A stretch of DNA of 64,000 bases from an uncultured Chitinophaga sp. (GTDB lineage: Bacteria > Bacteroidota > Bacteroidia > Chitinophagales > Chitinophagaceae), in assembly GCF_937898475.1 (NCBI RefSeq), contig NZ_CALEJS010000040.1:124001-188000 (forward strand), given 5' to 3'. Of this stretch, positions 24,350 to 31,943 are shown one piece after another. The notes beneath the pieces are model-generated. The model was given only the letters and a program-made list of their open reading frames with translations. It was not told the origin of the DNA and did not search any database. The translations under genes were made by a program, and so were the position numbers. Each line of letters starts with the position of its first letter. The stretch's first letter is position 1.

Positions 24350-24438
24350 TCGCAGTGCAAATACCAATACCAAATTCCAAAATGCGGAGATCTTCGCTAC
24401 GATCACTTTGGAATTTGGGTTTTGGAATTTGGAATTTA
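24340..24438. repeat. Word palindrome, AAATTCC family, on the dehydrogenase stop
   Basis: The right arm (24408-24438) on the minus strand reads TAAATTCCAAATTCCAAAAC and continues in the same words. Its first three bases are the dehydrogenase stop TAA. The left arm (24340-24383) is the complementary series with AAATTCC and AATACC words. Between the arms is a small GATC...GATC hairpin. Word period is about 7 nt. Confidence 0.75.
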
Positions 24439-25362
24439 AATATTCAACTTGTCTAACACATATTGCGGCATTTTAATGCTTGCTTCATGGGAGTAGCCGG
24501 CAATGTGGGGGGTTAATACAACATTGGGGAACCGTAACAGCTTTTCAAACTGCGCCTGTTCTGCTGCACTGTAGGTAGCCAGCTTTTCATTTTCCAGTAC
24601 ATCCAGGCATGCGCCCGCGATGGTACCGGTTTCCAGGGCGGCAATAAGATCAGGGGTGTTCACGATCTTCCCCCTGGCTGTGTTCAGGAAATATACCGGT
24701 TTGGCAAACGCGCTGAAAAAAGCAGCATTGGCCAGGTGATAGGTTTCATCTGTCAGCGGCAGGTGCACACTCACTACATCTGCTTCGGCATAGAGCTGCT
24801 CCATACTGGCTTCCTGCACATAACCGGCGCTGAAGCCGGTTTTATACTTATCATAGGCCAGTATTTTTACATCAAAGCCCTGCAGCTTGCGTGCAAATGC
24901 ACCACCGGTATGGCCATAGCCAATAATGCCCACTGTCTTGCCATTCAGCTCAAAACCCCGGTTGCCGTCGCGCTCCCATATACCGCGCTGCAACTCCAGG
25001 TTGCTCTTCAGCACATTGTTCATAAGGCACAGCAGCATGCCCAGGGCCTGCTCGCCAACCGCATCGCAATTGCCTTCCGGGCTGCTTACACATCGTATGC
25101 CCTTGCTCTCAGCATACGGCACATCTATCAGCTCCATACCAGAGCCCAGGCGGCCTATCCACTGCAGCTGCACCGCGCGGTCCAGCAGTTGTTTATCTAC
25201 TTTAAGGCGGGTGGTTACGATCATACCCGCGCACTCAGGGATGGCGGCCAGGGTCTCATCATAAGTAACAGAGGGCCGGTAGATCACCTCATAGCCGCTT
25301 TTTTCCAGTCTGTTGATCAGGTACTCATGTACTTTGGCGGTAATTAACGCTTTCCTGCTCAT
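24436..25362 (-). CDS. D-isomer-specific 2-hydroxyacid dehydrogenase
   Basis: 308 residues of the family that includes phosphoglycerate and hydroxypyruvate dehydrogenases. The nucleotide-binding motif is GIIGYGHTGGAFARKL (about 145-160), the active-site Arg lies in LNTARGKIV, the Glu in LDVLENEK, and the His in LTPHIAGYSHEA. There is no ACT domain, so it is not a full-length SerA, and the substrate is open. Its ATG overlaps the rsmA stop by 4 bp (ATGA), so the two are translationally coupled. The stop is the first triplet of an AAATTCC palindrome. Confidence 0.88.
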   Translation of the reverse strand: MSRKALITAKVHEYLINRLEKSGYEVIYRPSVTYDETLAAIPECAGMIVTTRLKVDKQLLDRAVQLQWIGRLGSGMELIDVPYAESKGIRCVSSPEGNCDAVGEQALGMLLCLMNNVLKSNLELQRGIWERDGNRGFELNGKTVGIIGYGHTGGAFARKLQGFDVKILAYDKYKTGFSAGYVQEASMEQLYAEADVVSVHLPLTDETYHLANAAFFSAFAKPVYFLNTARGKIVNTPDLIAALETGTIAGACLDVLENEKLATYSAAEQAQFEKLLRFPNVVLTPHIAGYSHEASIKMPQYVLDKLNI

Positions 25363-26111
25363 ATCATCTTGTGCGATAATGCTACGAAATCTGCTACAGA
25401 CAGCTCCTCGGCCCTTTTGCTGAAGATACTGTCCTGCAGGTATGTTTTGTCAAATAATCCTTTCAGCGGGTTCCTCAGCTGCTTACGCCGCTGGTTGAAA
25501 GCCGTTTTTACCAGGGTAAAGAACTTCCGTTCACTGGCAATATCATAGCCCTGCTCCAGGCGCGTAATGCGGATCACAGCAGATTTTACCTTGGGCGGCG
25601 GGTTAAAGCACTGCTCATGCACCTCAAACAGGTACTCTACCTTGTACCAGGCCTGTATCAGTACGCTCAGAATGCCGTAATCCTTGTTACCGTGCCCTGC
25701 AGCAATACGCTGGGCCACCTCTTTCTGGAACATCCCCACCACCTGCGGCACCTGGTCTTTCCACTCCAGTACACGGAACATAATCTGGGTAGAGATGTTA
25801 TAGGGAAAGTTGCCGATAATGCTGAAAGGCCCTTCAAAAGGCGGCTGCATCTCCAGGAAGCTCTGGTTGATGATCTTCCCTTTAATAAGGGGGTAGGTCT
25901 GCTCCAGGTACTGCACCTTCTCGGTATCCAGCTCTACCGCCCGGAAGCTGATATCAGGGATCTCCAGCAAATACTTAGTAATGGCACCCGCACCGGGCCC
26001 CACCTCCAATACTTGCTGGCCGGGAATTACAGGTAAGGACTGGACAATCTTCCTGCTCATCTGCTCGTCTCTGAGGAAGTGCTGACCCAGCGATTTTTTA
26101 AGTGTATACAT
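25359..26111 (-). CDS. rsmA: 16S rRNA dimethyladenosine transferase RsmA (KsgA)
   Basis: 250 residues, close to the bacterial norm. It dimethylates two adenines at the 3' end of 16S rRNA during small-subunit maturation. Motifs are LGQHFLRDE at the N-terminus, SAM-binding EVGPGAGAITKYLLE, and catalytic NFPYNISTQI. The minus-strand -7 box TAACTTTG (26129-26122) predicts a leader of only about 7 nt. It is divergent from pdxA with overlapping promoters, and the dehydrogenase gene follows with a 4-bp overlap. Confidence 0.95.
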   Translation of the reverse strand: MYTLKKSLGQHFLRDEQMSRKIVQSLPVIPGQQVLEVGPGAGAITKYLLEIPDISFRAVELDTEKVQYLEQTYPLIKGKIINQSFLEMQPPFEGPFSIIGNFPYNISTQIMFRVLEWKDQVPQVVGMFQKEVAQRIAAGHGNKDYGILSVLIQAWYKVEYLFEVHEQCFNPPPKVKSAVIRITRLEQGYDIASERKFFTLVKTAFNQRRKQLRNPLKGLFDKTYLQDSIFSKRAEELSVADFVALSHKMI

Positions 26112-26121
26112 CGTTAGGGGT

Positions 26122-26148
26122 CAAAGTTAGTATATATGAGTATATTTG
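26122..26148. promoter_or_regulatory. Interlocked divergent -7 boxes of rsmA (-) and pdxA (+)
   Basis: TAACTTTG on the minus strand (26129-26122) and TATATTTG on the plus strand (26141-26148) both match TAnnTTTG and are 11 bp apart. Each box falls where the other promoter's spacer or -33 region should be. Predicted starts are near 26118 and 26152. No clear TTTG is present for either. Confidence 0.5.
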
Positions 26149-26171
26149 TAAGCTATTTTGGCGTTTCAAGC

Positions 26172-27233
26172 ATGAGTAACACGCATATCAACAAGCCGGT
26201 AATCGGCATCACCGTAGGTGACCTCAACAGCATAGGCACAGAGCTGGTGATCAAAACCTTTGCAGATAACAGGATGCTGGAGTTTTGCACACCGGTGATC
26301 TTTGCGTCTAACAAGACCATCAATTTCTACCGGAAACTGATGAACGAGAGCAATTTCAACTACCAGAGCCTGAAAGAACTCAACCGCCTCAACCATAAGC
26401 AGGTGAACGTTTACAACTGCTGGGAAGAGGAAGTGCAGATAACGCCCGGCGTGCTGAATGAAACCGGCGGAAAATATGCCGCCCGCTCACTCGCCGCCGC
26501 CATCCAATGCCTGAAAGACGGGGTTATACAGGGACTGGTAACCGCCCCTATTCATAAGAAGAATATCCAGACCGCCAATTTCAGCTACACCGGGCATACC
26601 CCCTACCTGCGGGATGCCTTTAACGCCAAAGATGTGCTGATGTTCATGACGACAGATAATATGCGCGTCGGACTGCTCACCGAGCATGTGCCCGTGGCAG
26701 AAGTGGCTAAATATGTAACCAAAGAAAATATCCTGGCTAAGCTGACGCTCATGAAAGACAGCCTGGTAAAGGATTTCGGTATCGATAAACCCCGCATCGC
26801 CGTGCTGGGCCTTAACCCGCATGCAGGCGATGAAGGCCTGATAGGCGATGAAGAGATCAAATACATCACCCCGGCCGTTAACCAGGCCAAAGCCAGCGGC
26901 ATACTGGCCTTCGGCCCCTACAGCGCCGATGCCTTCTTTGCCCGCAGCATGTACCTGCAGTTTGACGGCGTACTGGCCATGTACCACGATCAGGGCCTGA
27001 TCCCCTTCAAATCACTGGCCAGCGGCGAAGGTATCAACTACACCGCCGGACTGCCCATTGTGCGCACCTCTCCTGACCATGGCACTGCCTTTGACATTGC
27101 TGGCAAAAACCTGGCAGACGCCGCCTCCTTCCGGCAGGCTATCTTCAGCTGCCTGGATATACTGGAAAAACGTCAGACCTACGAGGAAAACACCCGCAAT
27201 CCACTAAAGAAGATGGAACTGGCATCGGAATAG
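26172..27233 (+). CDS. pdxA: 4-hydroxythreonine-4-phosphate dehydrogenase PdxA
   Basis: About 353 residues. It oxidises 4-phosphohydroxy-threonine in the DXP-dependent route to pyridoxal phosphate. Family motifs are PVIGITVGDLNSIG at the N-terminus, the metal-binding His in YTGHTPYLRDAF, MYHDQGLIPFK and RTSPDHGTAFDIAGK. The start at 26172 (MSNTHINKP) is preferred over 26136, which lies upstream of the -7 box. The stop TAG (27231-27233) is the first triplet of a word palindrome shared with a convergent gene. pdxA next to rsmA is a recurrent bacterial order. Confidence 0.94.
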   Translation: MSNTHINKPVIGITVGDLNSIGTELVIKTFADNRMLEFCTPVIFASNKTINFYRKLMNESNFNYQSLKELNRLNHKQVNVYNCWEEEVQITPGVLNETGGKYAARSLAAAIQCLKDGVIQGLVTAPIHKKNIQTANFSYTGHTPYLRDAFNAKDVLMFMTTDNMRVGLLTEHVPVAEVAKYVTKENILAKLTLMKDSLVKDFGIDKPRIAVLGLNPHAGDEGLIGDEEIKYITPAVNQAKASGILAFGPYSADAFFARSMYLQFDGVLAMYHDQGLIPFKSLASGEGINYTAGLPIVRTSPDHGTAFDIAGKNLADAASFRQAIFSCLDILEKRQTYEENTRNPLKKMELASE

Positions 27234-27285
27234 CGCTGTTAGCTGCCAGCTATTAGCCATAGGCCATGCCAGCTGCTAACAGCTA
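27231..27285. repeat. Word palindrome, TTAGCTG family, with both convergent stops on its edges
   Basis: GCTGTTAGC (27235-27243) pairs exactly with GCTAACAGC (27275-27283). Related words fill the loop side. The left end TAG is the pdxA stop and the right end, read on the minus strand, TAG, is the methyltransferase stop. This is the same arrangement as at 19047-19127. Confidence 0.75.
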
Positions 27286-28131
27286 CAAATGGAATGCAGC
27301 CATTTCAAGCATGCCGTCACCGGGCTGGTAATAGTCCCTGTTGCGGCCGTGCATAATGTATTCTACGGCCTGCATATCATAGATGTTATATACTTCTGCG
27401 TTCAGCAGTTCAAGTGTGTTCAGTATTTTTTTACGGCTGTAGCGGTGAAACTTTACGTTCAGCGCTCTTTCTGCCAGCTCTCCTACTTCGATGGCCATGC
27501 TGCGGTGCATGGGATTGCTGATCTCCTCCGGTATCAGGCCATAGTCCATGATCACGGTATTGCGGCCGTTACGGGTAGTAAAGCACTGCATAATATCCCG
27601 GAACTGCTCTTCCGTAATGTAGTGGATGATGCCTTCAAATATGATGATGGTGGGCTGTGCCGCATTGTAGCCGGCATCTCTCAGCTGGCGTTTCAGTTGA
27701 ATTGTATTGGTGATGTCTGTCTGTATAGACACGGGTAAAGGCAGGTGTGAGGACAACTGCGCATAGATGCTGATCTTTTCATCCATCCATGCCTGGTCTA
27801 CTTCAAAGATGCCATTGAGCAGCTGGGGATAATCTTCACTGAGGGTAAGGGCCAGGGGATCAAGTCCCGCCGCAATGATGCACACCTGTTGCCTTGGGTA
27901 CCTGTTAATGAACTGTTTGATCAGGTACCGCACCATTCTTTTACGCAGCCTTATTATCGCTCCAAAATGAGCGCTGATATTGTTCATCGCTACAGCCAGA
28001 TCCTGTACAGCGCTGAAATCGATGTACTGCATGTACTTTCCGCTCAGCCCTTCGGTATACAGGTCTTTTACGTACGACAATACAAGTGCCGAGGTGGGAG
28101 CCACTCTCAGCCGGGATCCAGGGGTATTCAT
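27283..28131 (-). CDS. LCM-family class I SAM-dependent methyltransferase
   Basis: 282 residues. The layout fits the leucine carboxyl methyltransferase/polyketide O-methyltransferase family: basic helix RLRKRMVRYLI, then SAM-site QQVCIIAAGLDPLAL, the acidic FEVDQ, and IIIFEGIIHYI on the fourth strand. Substrate is unknown. A weak minus-strand TAACTTTA at 28184-28177 could be its -7 box. It lies upstream of nothing obvious on its strand and follows the winged-helix regulator gene after about 95 bp. Confidence 0.75.
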   Translation of the reverse strand: MNTPGSRLRVAPTSALVLSYVKDLYTEGLSGKYMQYIDFSAVQDLAVAMNNISAHFGAIIRLRKRMVRYLIKQFINRYPRQQVCIIAAGLDPLALTLSEDYPQLLNGIFEVDQAWMDEKISIYAQLSSHLPLPVSIQTDITNTIQLKRQLRDAGYNAAQPTIIIFEGIIHYITEEQFRDIMQCFTTRNGRNTVIMDYGLIPEEISNPMHRSMAIEVGELAERALNVKFHRYSRKKILNTLELLNAEVYNIYDMQAVEYIMHGRNRDYYQPGDGMLEMAAFHL

Positions 28132-28226
28132 GGGAGTAACATTTACTGAATGAAAAGGCCGATCTATGGCTTCTTATAAAGTTATTTCTTAGAACTGAAG
28201 TAACACCGCAGTCATGGATGGCTGGT

Positions 28227-28529
28227 TCAACCGGTTTTCCCGGGTTTAAGGTAAGATTGAATGGCGTTTACGTAGCTCTCAAAAGCCAGCCGTCCTGCGC
28301 CGGTTATCCTGCAGAGGGTTTGCGGGTAATTATCACGGAACTGTTTAATGACCTCAATATAGCCTGCTTCCTTCAGCTTATTGATCTGCACACTCAGGTT
28401 ACCAGCTGTAGCATTTGTTCTTTCCTTCAGTAAGGTGAATTCCGCTTCCTGTACACTCACCAGTATTGACATTACTGCCAGTCGAAGCTGCGAATGTAAA
28501 ACAGGGTCCAGGTCTTTAAAATACATCAT
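28227..28529 (-). CDS. Small winged-helix transcriptional regulator
   Basis: About 100 residues starting MMYFKDLDPVLHSQLRLAVM (28529 or the next ATG at 28526). Longer frames would run through a repeat and are rejected. The sequence fits the one-domain winged-helix family that binds DNA with a MarR/ArsR-like helix pair: FTLLKERTNATAGNLSVQIN as recognition region, then LKEAGYIEVIKQF as wing. It probably controls the neighbouring secreted-protein/TonB-receptor genes, which is inference from position. A perfect 15-bp palindrome in the receptor promoter is a candidate site for such a factor. Confidence 0.8.
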   Translation of the reverse strand: MMYFKDLDPVLHSQLRLAVMSILVSVQEAEFTLLKERTNATAGNLSVQINKLKEAGYIEVIKQFRDNYPQTLCRITGAGRLAFESYVNAIQSYLKPGKTG

Positions 28530-28576
28530 CACACGCTGCTCAATAGTTAACGATAAGTGTAAAGGTAAGAAATGAA

Positions 28577-28676
28577 GTTCATGGTCTATAGCCCACAGTC
28601 CATAGCCTGCCCCATCAGGTAAGTCGTCTACCTCGTTGGAACATGCCATAGACTATGGACCATGGTTTATGGACTA
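28577..28676. repeat. Word palindrome, CCATAGT family, on the stop of the secreted-protein gene
   Basis: The left arm (28577-28608) has GTTCATGGTCTATAGCCCAC and similar words. The right arm (28647-28676) has CCATAGACTATGGACCATGG words on the plus strand. On the minus strand the secreted-protein stop TAG (28676-28674) is directly followed by TCCATAAACCATGG, the first words of the element. Arms are separated by about 38 bp. Confidence 0.7.
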
Positions 28677-29324
28677 CTTTCCTGCCTCCTCCAACAACTG
28701 TTTCGCTCTTGCTTCACCCCAGTGCGGAGCGATGCTGTCGGCGGGTTTGAAGGCGGCGAATTTTTCGAGGGACAGCTTCAGGGTTTCTTTTGCCTTCGCC
28801 TTATCGCCTCCAAACTGTTCGGGTGTGTAGTAGAGGGCCTGGCCTTCCAGCAAATACACCCTGGGGTTTTCGGGGTTGATCTGCTTGGCTTTCTGGATCT
28901 GCATACCGGATTCAGGGCCGTATTGAGCGCCCCGGCCCGGCGGATCTACAGAAATGCGTACGGTAGCGATCAGGGATTTGATCAGGGCTACTTCATCGCT
29001 GTTCTTGTTCAGCTCATCGGCTTTTGTGGCATTGGCCTCCGCCTTGTCTGCCAGCTCGTCCATCCTGGTTTTGTCCTGCTGCATGAAGGCAGACATCACC
29101 TGTGCATAGGCGGCATAGTAGTAGGGCAGCCACTGGCTTTGCTCGGTAGCGGCTATACGTTCAAAGGTGTTGGAAATCTCCAGCAGCGTTTGGGGGTTAT
29201 AGCTGCTGCCCTGGTCTAAAAGAGCTACCTGTTTGGCCATGGCCTCCTGGTACTGCGGACTTTGCGCTTTAACGCCAACAGCAGCGAAAGCCGCTAAAAA
29301 GAAGAGAAGGGTAAACTGTTTCAT
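28674..29324 (-). CDS. Secreted alpha-helical protein, unknown function
   Basis: 216 residues from MKQFTLLFFLAAFAAVGVKA (29324), a clean signal peptide. The mature part is helical with TPR-like spacing (ISNTFERIAATEQSQWLPYYYAAYA..., then INPENPRVYLLEGQALYY...FGGDKAKAKETLKLSLEKF). This resembles the TPR-type helper proteins that commonly sit beside Bacteroidota TonB receptors. No catalytic motif is seen. It starts 45 bp after the TonB-receptor gene on the same strand, so they are likely co-transcribed. Confidence 0.7.
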   Translation of the reverse strand: MKQFTLLFFLAAFAAVGVKAQSPQYQEAMAKQVALLDQGSSYNPQTLLEISNTFERIAATEQSQWLPYYYAAYAQVMSAFMQQDKTRMDELADKAEANATKADELNKNSDEVALIKSLIATVRISVDPPGRGAQYGPESGMQIQKAKQINPENPRVYLLEGQALYYTPEQFGGDKAKAKETLKLSLEKFAAFKPADSIAPHWGEARAKQLLEEAGK

Positions 29325-29369
29325 ATATCCGTTTTTAGTTTTTAGATGTATACAATGATGCAATAGTGA

Positions 29370-31526
29370 TTACAGGTTGTTGATCACATCCTGGCGCCTG
29401 TCTATACCAAAGTTCATGAACATGCCTACAAACACGAAGCGCGGGGCATTGGGCACAATCTCTTCCCTGCGCAACCTGTCGGAAGAATAACGGTAGCCAT
29501 ACACCTGCTTGATGTCAAATACGTTGGTAACAGATACCACGAACACCGTGAATGCCTTGCCCACTGTGGTCAGGTAGCTGGCGCTGAGCCCCAGGGTATT
29601 GAAGTCGATTGTCTTTTCAGACATGAACTTGCTTTCCGGCAGGTTGGGATTATAATACGGCCGCCCGGTAGCAAAGCTGTAGGTAAGGCCTATATTGGTC
29701 GTGATCTTCGGGAAGTATTTCTTCATTACCAGGCTGGCGGTATGTTTGGCCGCAAAATCCGGCTGCACTTCAAAGGGATAGTACAGGTAATTGCGTTTGG
29801 TATCAAGGTAAGAGTAAGATACCCAGTAGTCCAGGTTTTTCACCGTCTTACGATCCCGCCAGAACAGTTCTATCCCTTTTGCATAACCGGTTCCCGTGGT
29901 AGATGTATCGGGCACCGTCTTTACCAGGTCTTTATACTTTTTGTAGAAAGCTTCCACGCGGAAGGTATAATCGCCTGCAACCCGCTGAAAGCTGCCAATG
30001 TAGTGGGTAGCTTTCATATACCCCAGCTCATCGCGTTTAAAGCGGAGGTACTGCGGCTCCGGCTTCTGGTAGTAATCGCCGTAGGCCAGGGAGAACTGGC
30101 TGTAATCATCCAGCTTATAGGCCAGCGATGCGCGGGGTGCAATATTCACTTTATCAAGGATGGAGGAATATTCTGTACGTCCGCCAAAACGCCCTACAAA
30201 CCTGGGCGTGAAGTAAACATCCGTTTCGGCAAAACCGGCTGCATAGTTATCGTCATAGTTGGCGGCAAAGCTGTTAAAGCGGGACCTTTCCGTGGCATAC
30301 TGGTATTCGCCGCCAAAACGCAGTACAGACAGTACGCCCAGGCTCTTGCTGAACATCAGCCTCAGCTGCCCCAGGTTGGAATTGCTACGTATACTGGTTT
30401 GCGGTGTCTTCTGCAGGGTGTCAATGGCGATCTTATCGCGGTTGGCGCTGAAAGAAAAACCGGTGTTCACCCGCCATCCCTTGCCCAGGCTTTCCTTATA
30501 GGTGAGGTTCGTATAGATGTTCTGGTTACGCACATCAAACTGTTCCTGGTAGCCGGGATATTCAATGCTGCTTTTGCGGAAGCCCATTTTGCTCCAGTTG
30601 CCATAACCATAGAACTTAATGATACCGGTAGAAGAGGTTTTCCTGCGGAAATTGGCAGATGTACCAATGATCTCCGGCGATATGCTGGGCTCCTGTTTAG
30701 GCTTGGCCACATCAAAATAAGGCCCCAGGTTGGTGTAATCCGCTTCAATACCATAAGAACCTTTCTTGTCTTTGGACAGTTCATCCAGTCCGCCGCTGAT
30801 GCCGATCAGCGAAGCGCCCAGGCTATACGAAGAGCGGGCGGGCAGATCTTCCGATTCCAGTACCAGCGCAGAAGAAAGCCCCTGTCCATATTGGGCGGAG
30901 TAGCCGCCGCTGCTGAAGGTGGTGCCTTTAAACAGGAAAGGGGAGAAACGCCCCCTGCCGGGCATATCGGGCAAGCTGGTGAAGAAGGGGTTGCGTACCA
31001 GCAGGCCGTCTATAAAGATCTGCGTTTCGTAACCGGTGCCACCGCGTACAAAGAGGCCCTCACGGTCATTGGCCTGCTGTGTACCAGGCAGTGTTTTCAA
31101 GGCCTGCACAATATCTGCAGTGGCGCCGGCGGTGGTAACGATGTCCAGGGGTTTCAGCACGGTGTGCTGTTTATCGCTGCTGGCTTCAAAGCTCCCGGCA
31201 GAGATGGTTACCGCTTTCAGCTCATTTACCGCTGTTTTCAGCATCAGCGTAAGATGCAGCGGGCCGCCTACGGTAACGGGCTGTTCCAGGGTTTGGAAGC
31301 CCATCAGGCTGGCCACCAGCACCTGGTTACCCTGGGCAGTAGTGGTAAAGGAAAAGCTGCCGTCTGCCCCGGCAGTAGCGCCGTCATAGGTGCCTTTGAT
31401 ATAAATATTTACGCCCGGCAGGGGTCGTTTTCTGGCATCTGTAATCTTACCAGCGATCTTATGCTGGGCAGACAGCATGCCTGGGATGAACAGACAGAAT
31501 AATAGGGAATAGTAAATTTTCGACAT
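29370..31526 (-). CDS. TonB-dependent outer-membrane receptor
   Basis: 718 residues. A signal peptide (MSKIYYSLLFCLFIPGMLSAQ) is followed by a carboxypeptidase-regulatory-like domain (about 22-105, PLPGVNIYIKGTYDGATAG), a plug domain (about 125-235, with LFVRGGTGYETQIFIDGLLV) and a barrel to the C-terminus. It is short for a SusC protein and has no SusD partner, so a small-molecule or metal-chelate ligand is as likely as a glycan. Its promoter at 31546-31576 is a full consensus match with a perfect palindrome in the spacer, which suggests repression. A secreted helical protein gene follows. Confidence 0.9.
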   Translation of the reverse strand: MSKIYYSLLFCLFIPGMLSAQHKIAGKITDARKRPLPGVNIYIKGTYDGATAGADGSFSFTTTAQGNQVLVASLMGFQTLEQPVTVGGPLHLTLMLKTAVNELKAVTISAGSFEASSDKQHTVLKPLDIVTTAGATADIVQALKTLPGTQQANDREGLFVRGGTGYETQIFIDGLLVRNPFFTSLPDMPGRGRFSPFLFKGTTFSSGGYSAQYGQGLSSALVLESEDLPARSSYSLGASLIGISGGLDELSKDKKGSYGIEADYTNLGPYFDVAKPKQEPSISPEIIGTSANFRRKTSSTGIIKFYGYGNWSKMGFRKSSIEYPGYQEQFDVRNQNIYTNLTYKESLGKGWRVNTGFSFSANRDKIAIDTLQKTPQTSIRSNSNLGQLRLMFSKSLGVLSVLRFGGEYQYATERSRFNSFAANYDDNYAAGFAETDVYFTPRFVGRFGGRTEYSSILDKVNIAPRASLAYKLDDYSQFSLAYGDYYQKPEPQYLRFKRDELGYMKATHYIGSFQRVAGDYTFRVEAFYKKYKDLVKTVPDTSTTGTGYAKGIELFWRDRKTVKNLDYWVSYSYLDTKRNYLYYPFEVQPDFAAKHTASLVMKKYFPKITTNIGLTYSFATGRPYYNPNLPESKFMSEKTIDFNTLGLSASYLTTVGKAFTVFVVSVTNVFDIKQVYGYRYSSDRLRREEIVPNAPRFVFVGMFMNFGIDRRQDVINNL

Positions 31527-31545
31527 GGCGGAAGAAGATTTACGT

Positions 31546-31576
31546 CAAAAATAGGCTGGTTTACAGTGTAAACAAA
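31546..31576 (-). promoter_or_regulatory. Full promoter of the TonB receptor with a perfect 15-bp operator-like palindrome
   Basis: Minus-strand TTTG (31576-31573), 19 nt, TATTTTTG (31553-31546). The spacer contains GTTTACA-G-TGTAAAC (31559-31573), a perfect inverted repeat that overlaps the -33 box by one base. Predicted start near 31542, leader about 16 nt. I cannot name the regulator. Confidence 0.7.
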
Positions 31577-31762
31577 GTTACAGGATAAACAAATCGGCCA
31601 ACAAAGGGGCGATTTCCGGTAAAAGCGGGGAATTTGCCGGTAAACTTAGCCGCCTTTGAACCAATTGATTATCAACTGATTTCCATGTTCCATCTTCGTG
31701 AGCACCAATAGTTAACCGCGCTGTAATGCAGTACCATTCAGGCTTTGATAGGAGATATCTCC

Positions 31763-31806
31763 TTGTTGATCCCTTGTTACTCCCTTATTGATCCCTGGTT
31801 CATCCC
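31763..31806. repeat. Four tandem 11-bp units
   Basis: TTGTTGATCCC, TTGTTACTCCC, TTATTGATCCC and TGGTTCATCCC follow each other without gaps. On the other strand the unit is GGGATCAACAA. The block lies in the 417-bp gap between the TonB-receptor start and the atpA terminator. That gap holds no credible gene; its one 75-codon reading frame is composed of this repeat and the terminator. Confidence 0.8.
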
Positions 31807-31890
31807 ATTCTAATAAGGAAGGAAATATCAAGGGATGGAAATGGAATAGAGATGATGTCGGGATGGGATCACCTGGAATTATAGCAGCAA

Positions 31891-31923
31891 TAAAAAAGCC
31901 ATCCCGCGTAAGCAGGATGGCTT
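31891..31923 (-). terminator. Intrinsic terminator of the atp operon
   Basis: Minus-strand AAGCCATCC (31923-31915) pairs perfectly with GGATGGCTT (31904-31896), followed by TTTTTTA. It lies 21 bp after the atpA stop and closes the operon, so no atpG can follow on this transcript. Confidence 0.88.
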
Positions 31924-31943
31924 CTTGACTAAGATTCAATATG

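Noticed and set aside
29742..31502. Long open frame antisense to the TonB receptor (586 codons), and similar long antisense frames at 3153-4271, 11289-12659 and 32061-33296
   Set aside because: They mirror real genes with clear family motifs; their translations are His/Gly/Tyr-rich with no recognisable domain. Such frames arise from codon bias on the other strand.
31712..31939. 75-codon frame between atpA and the TonB receptor
   Set aside because: It is made of the 11-bp repeat and the atpA terminator; no signal, domain or promoter.
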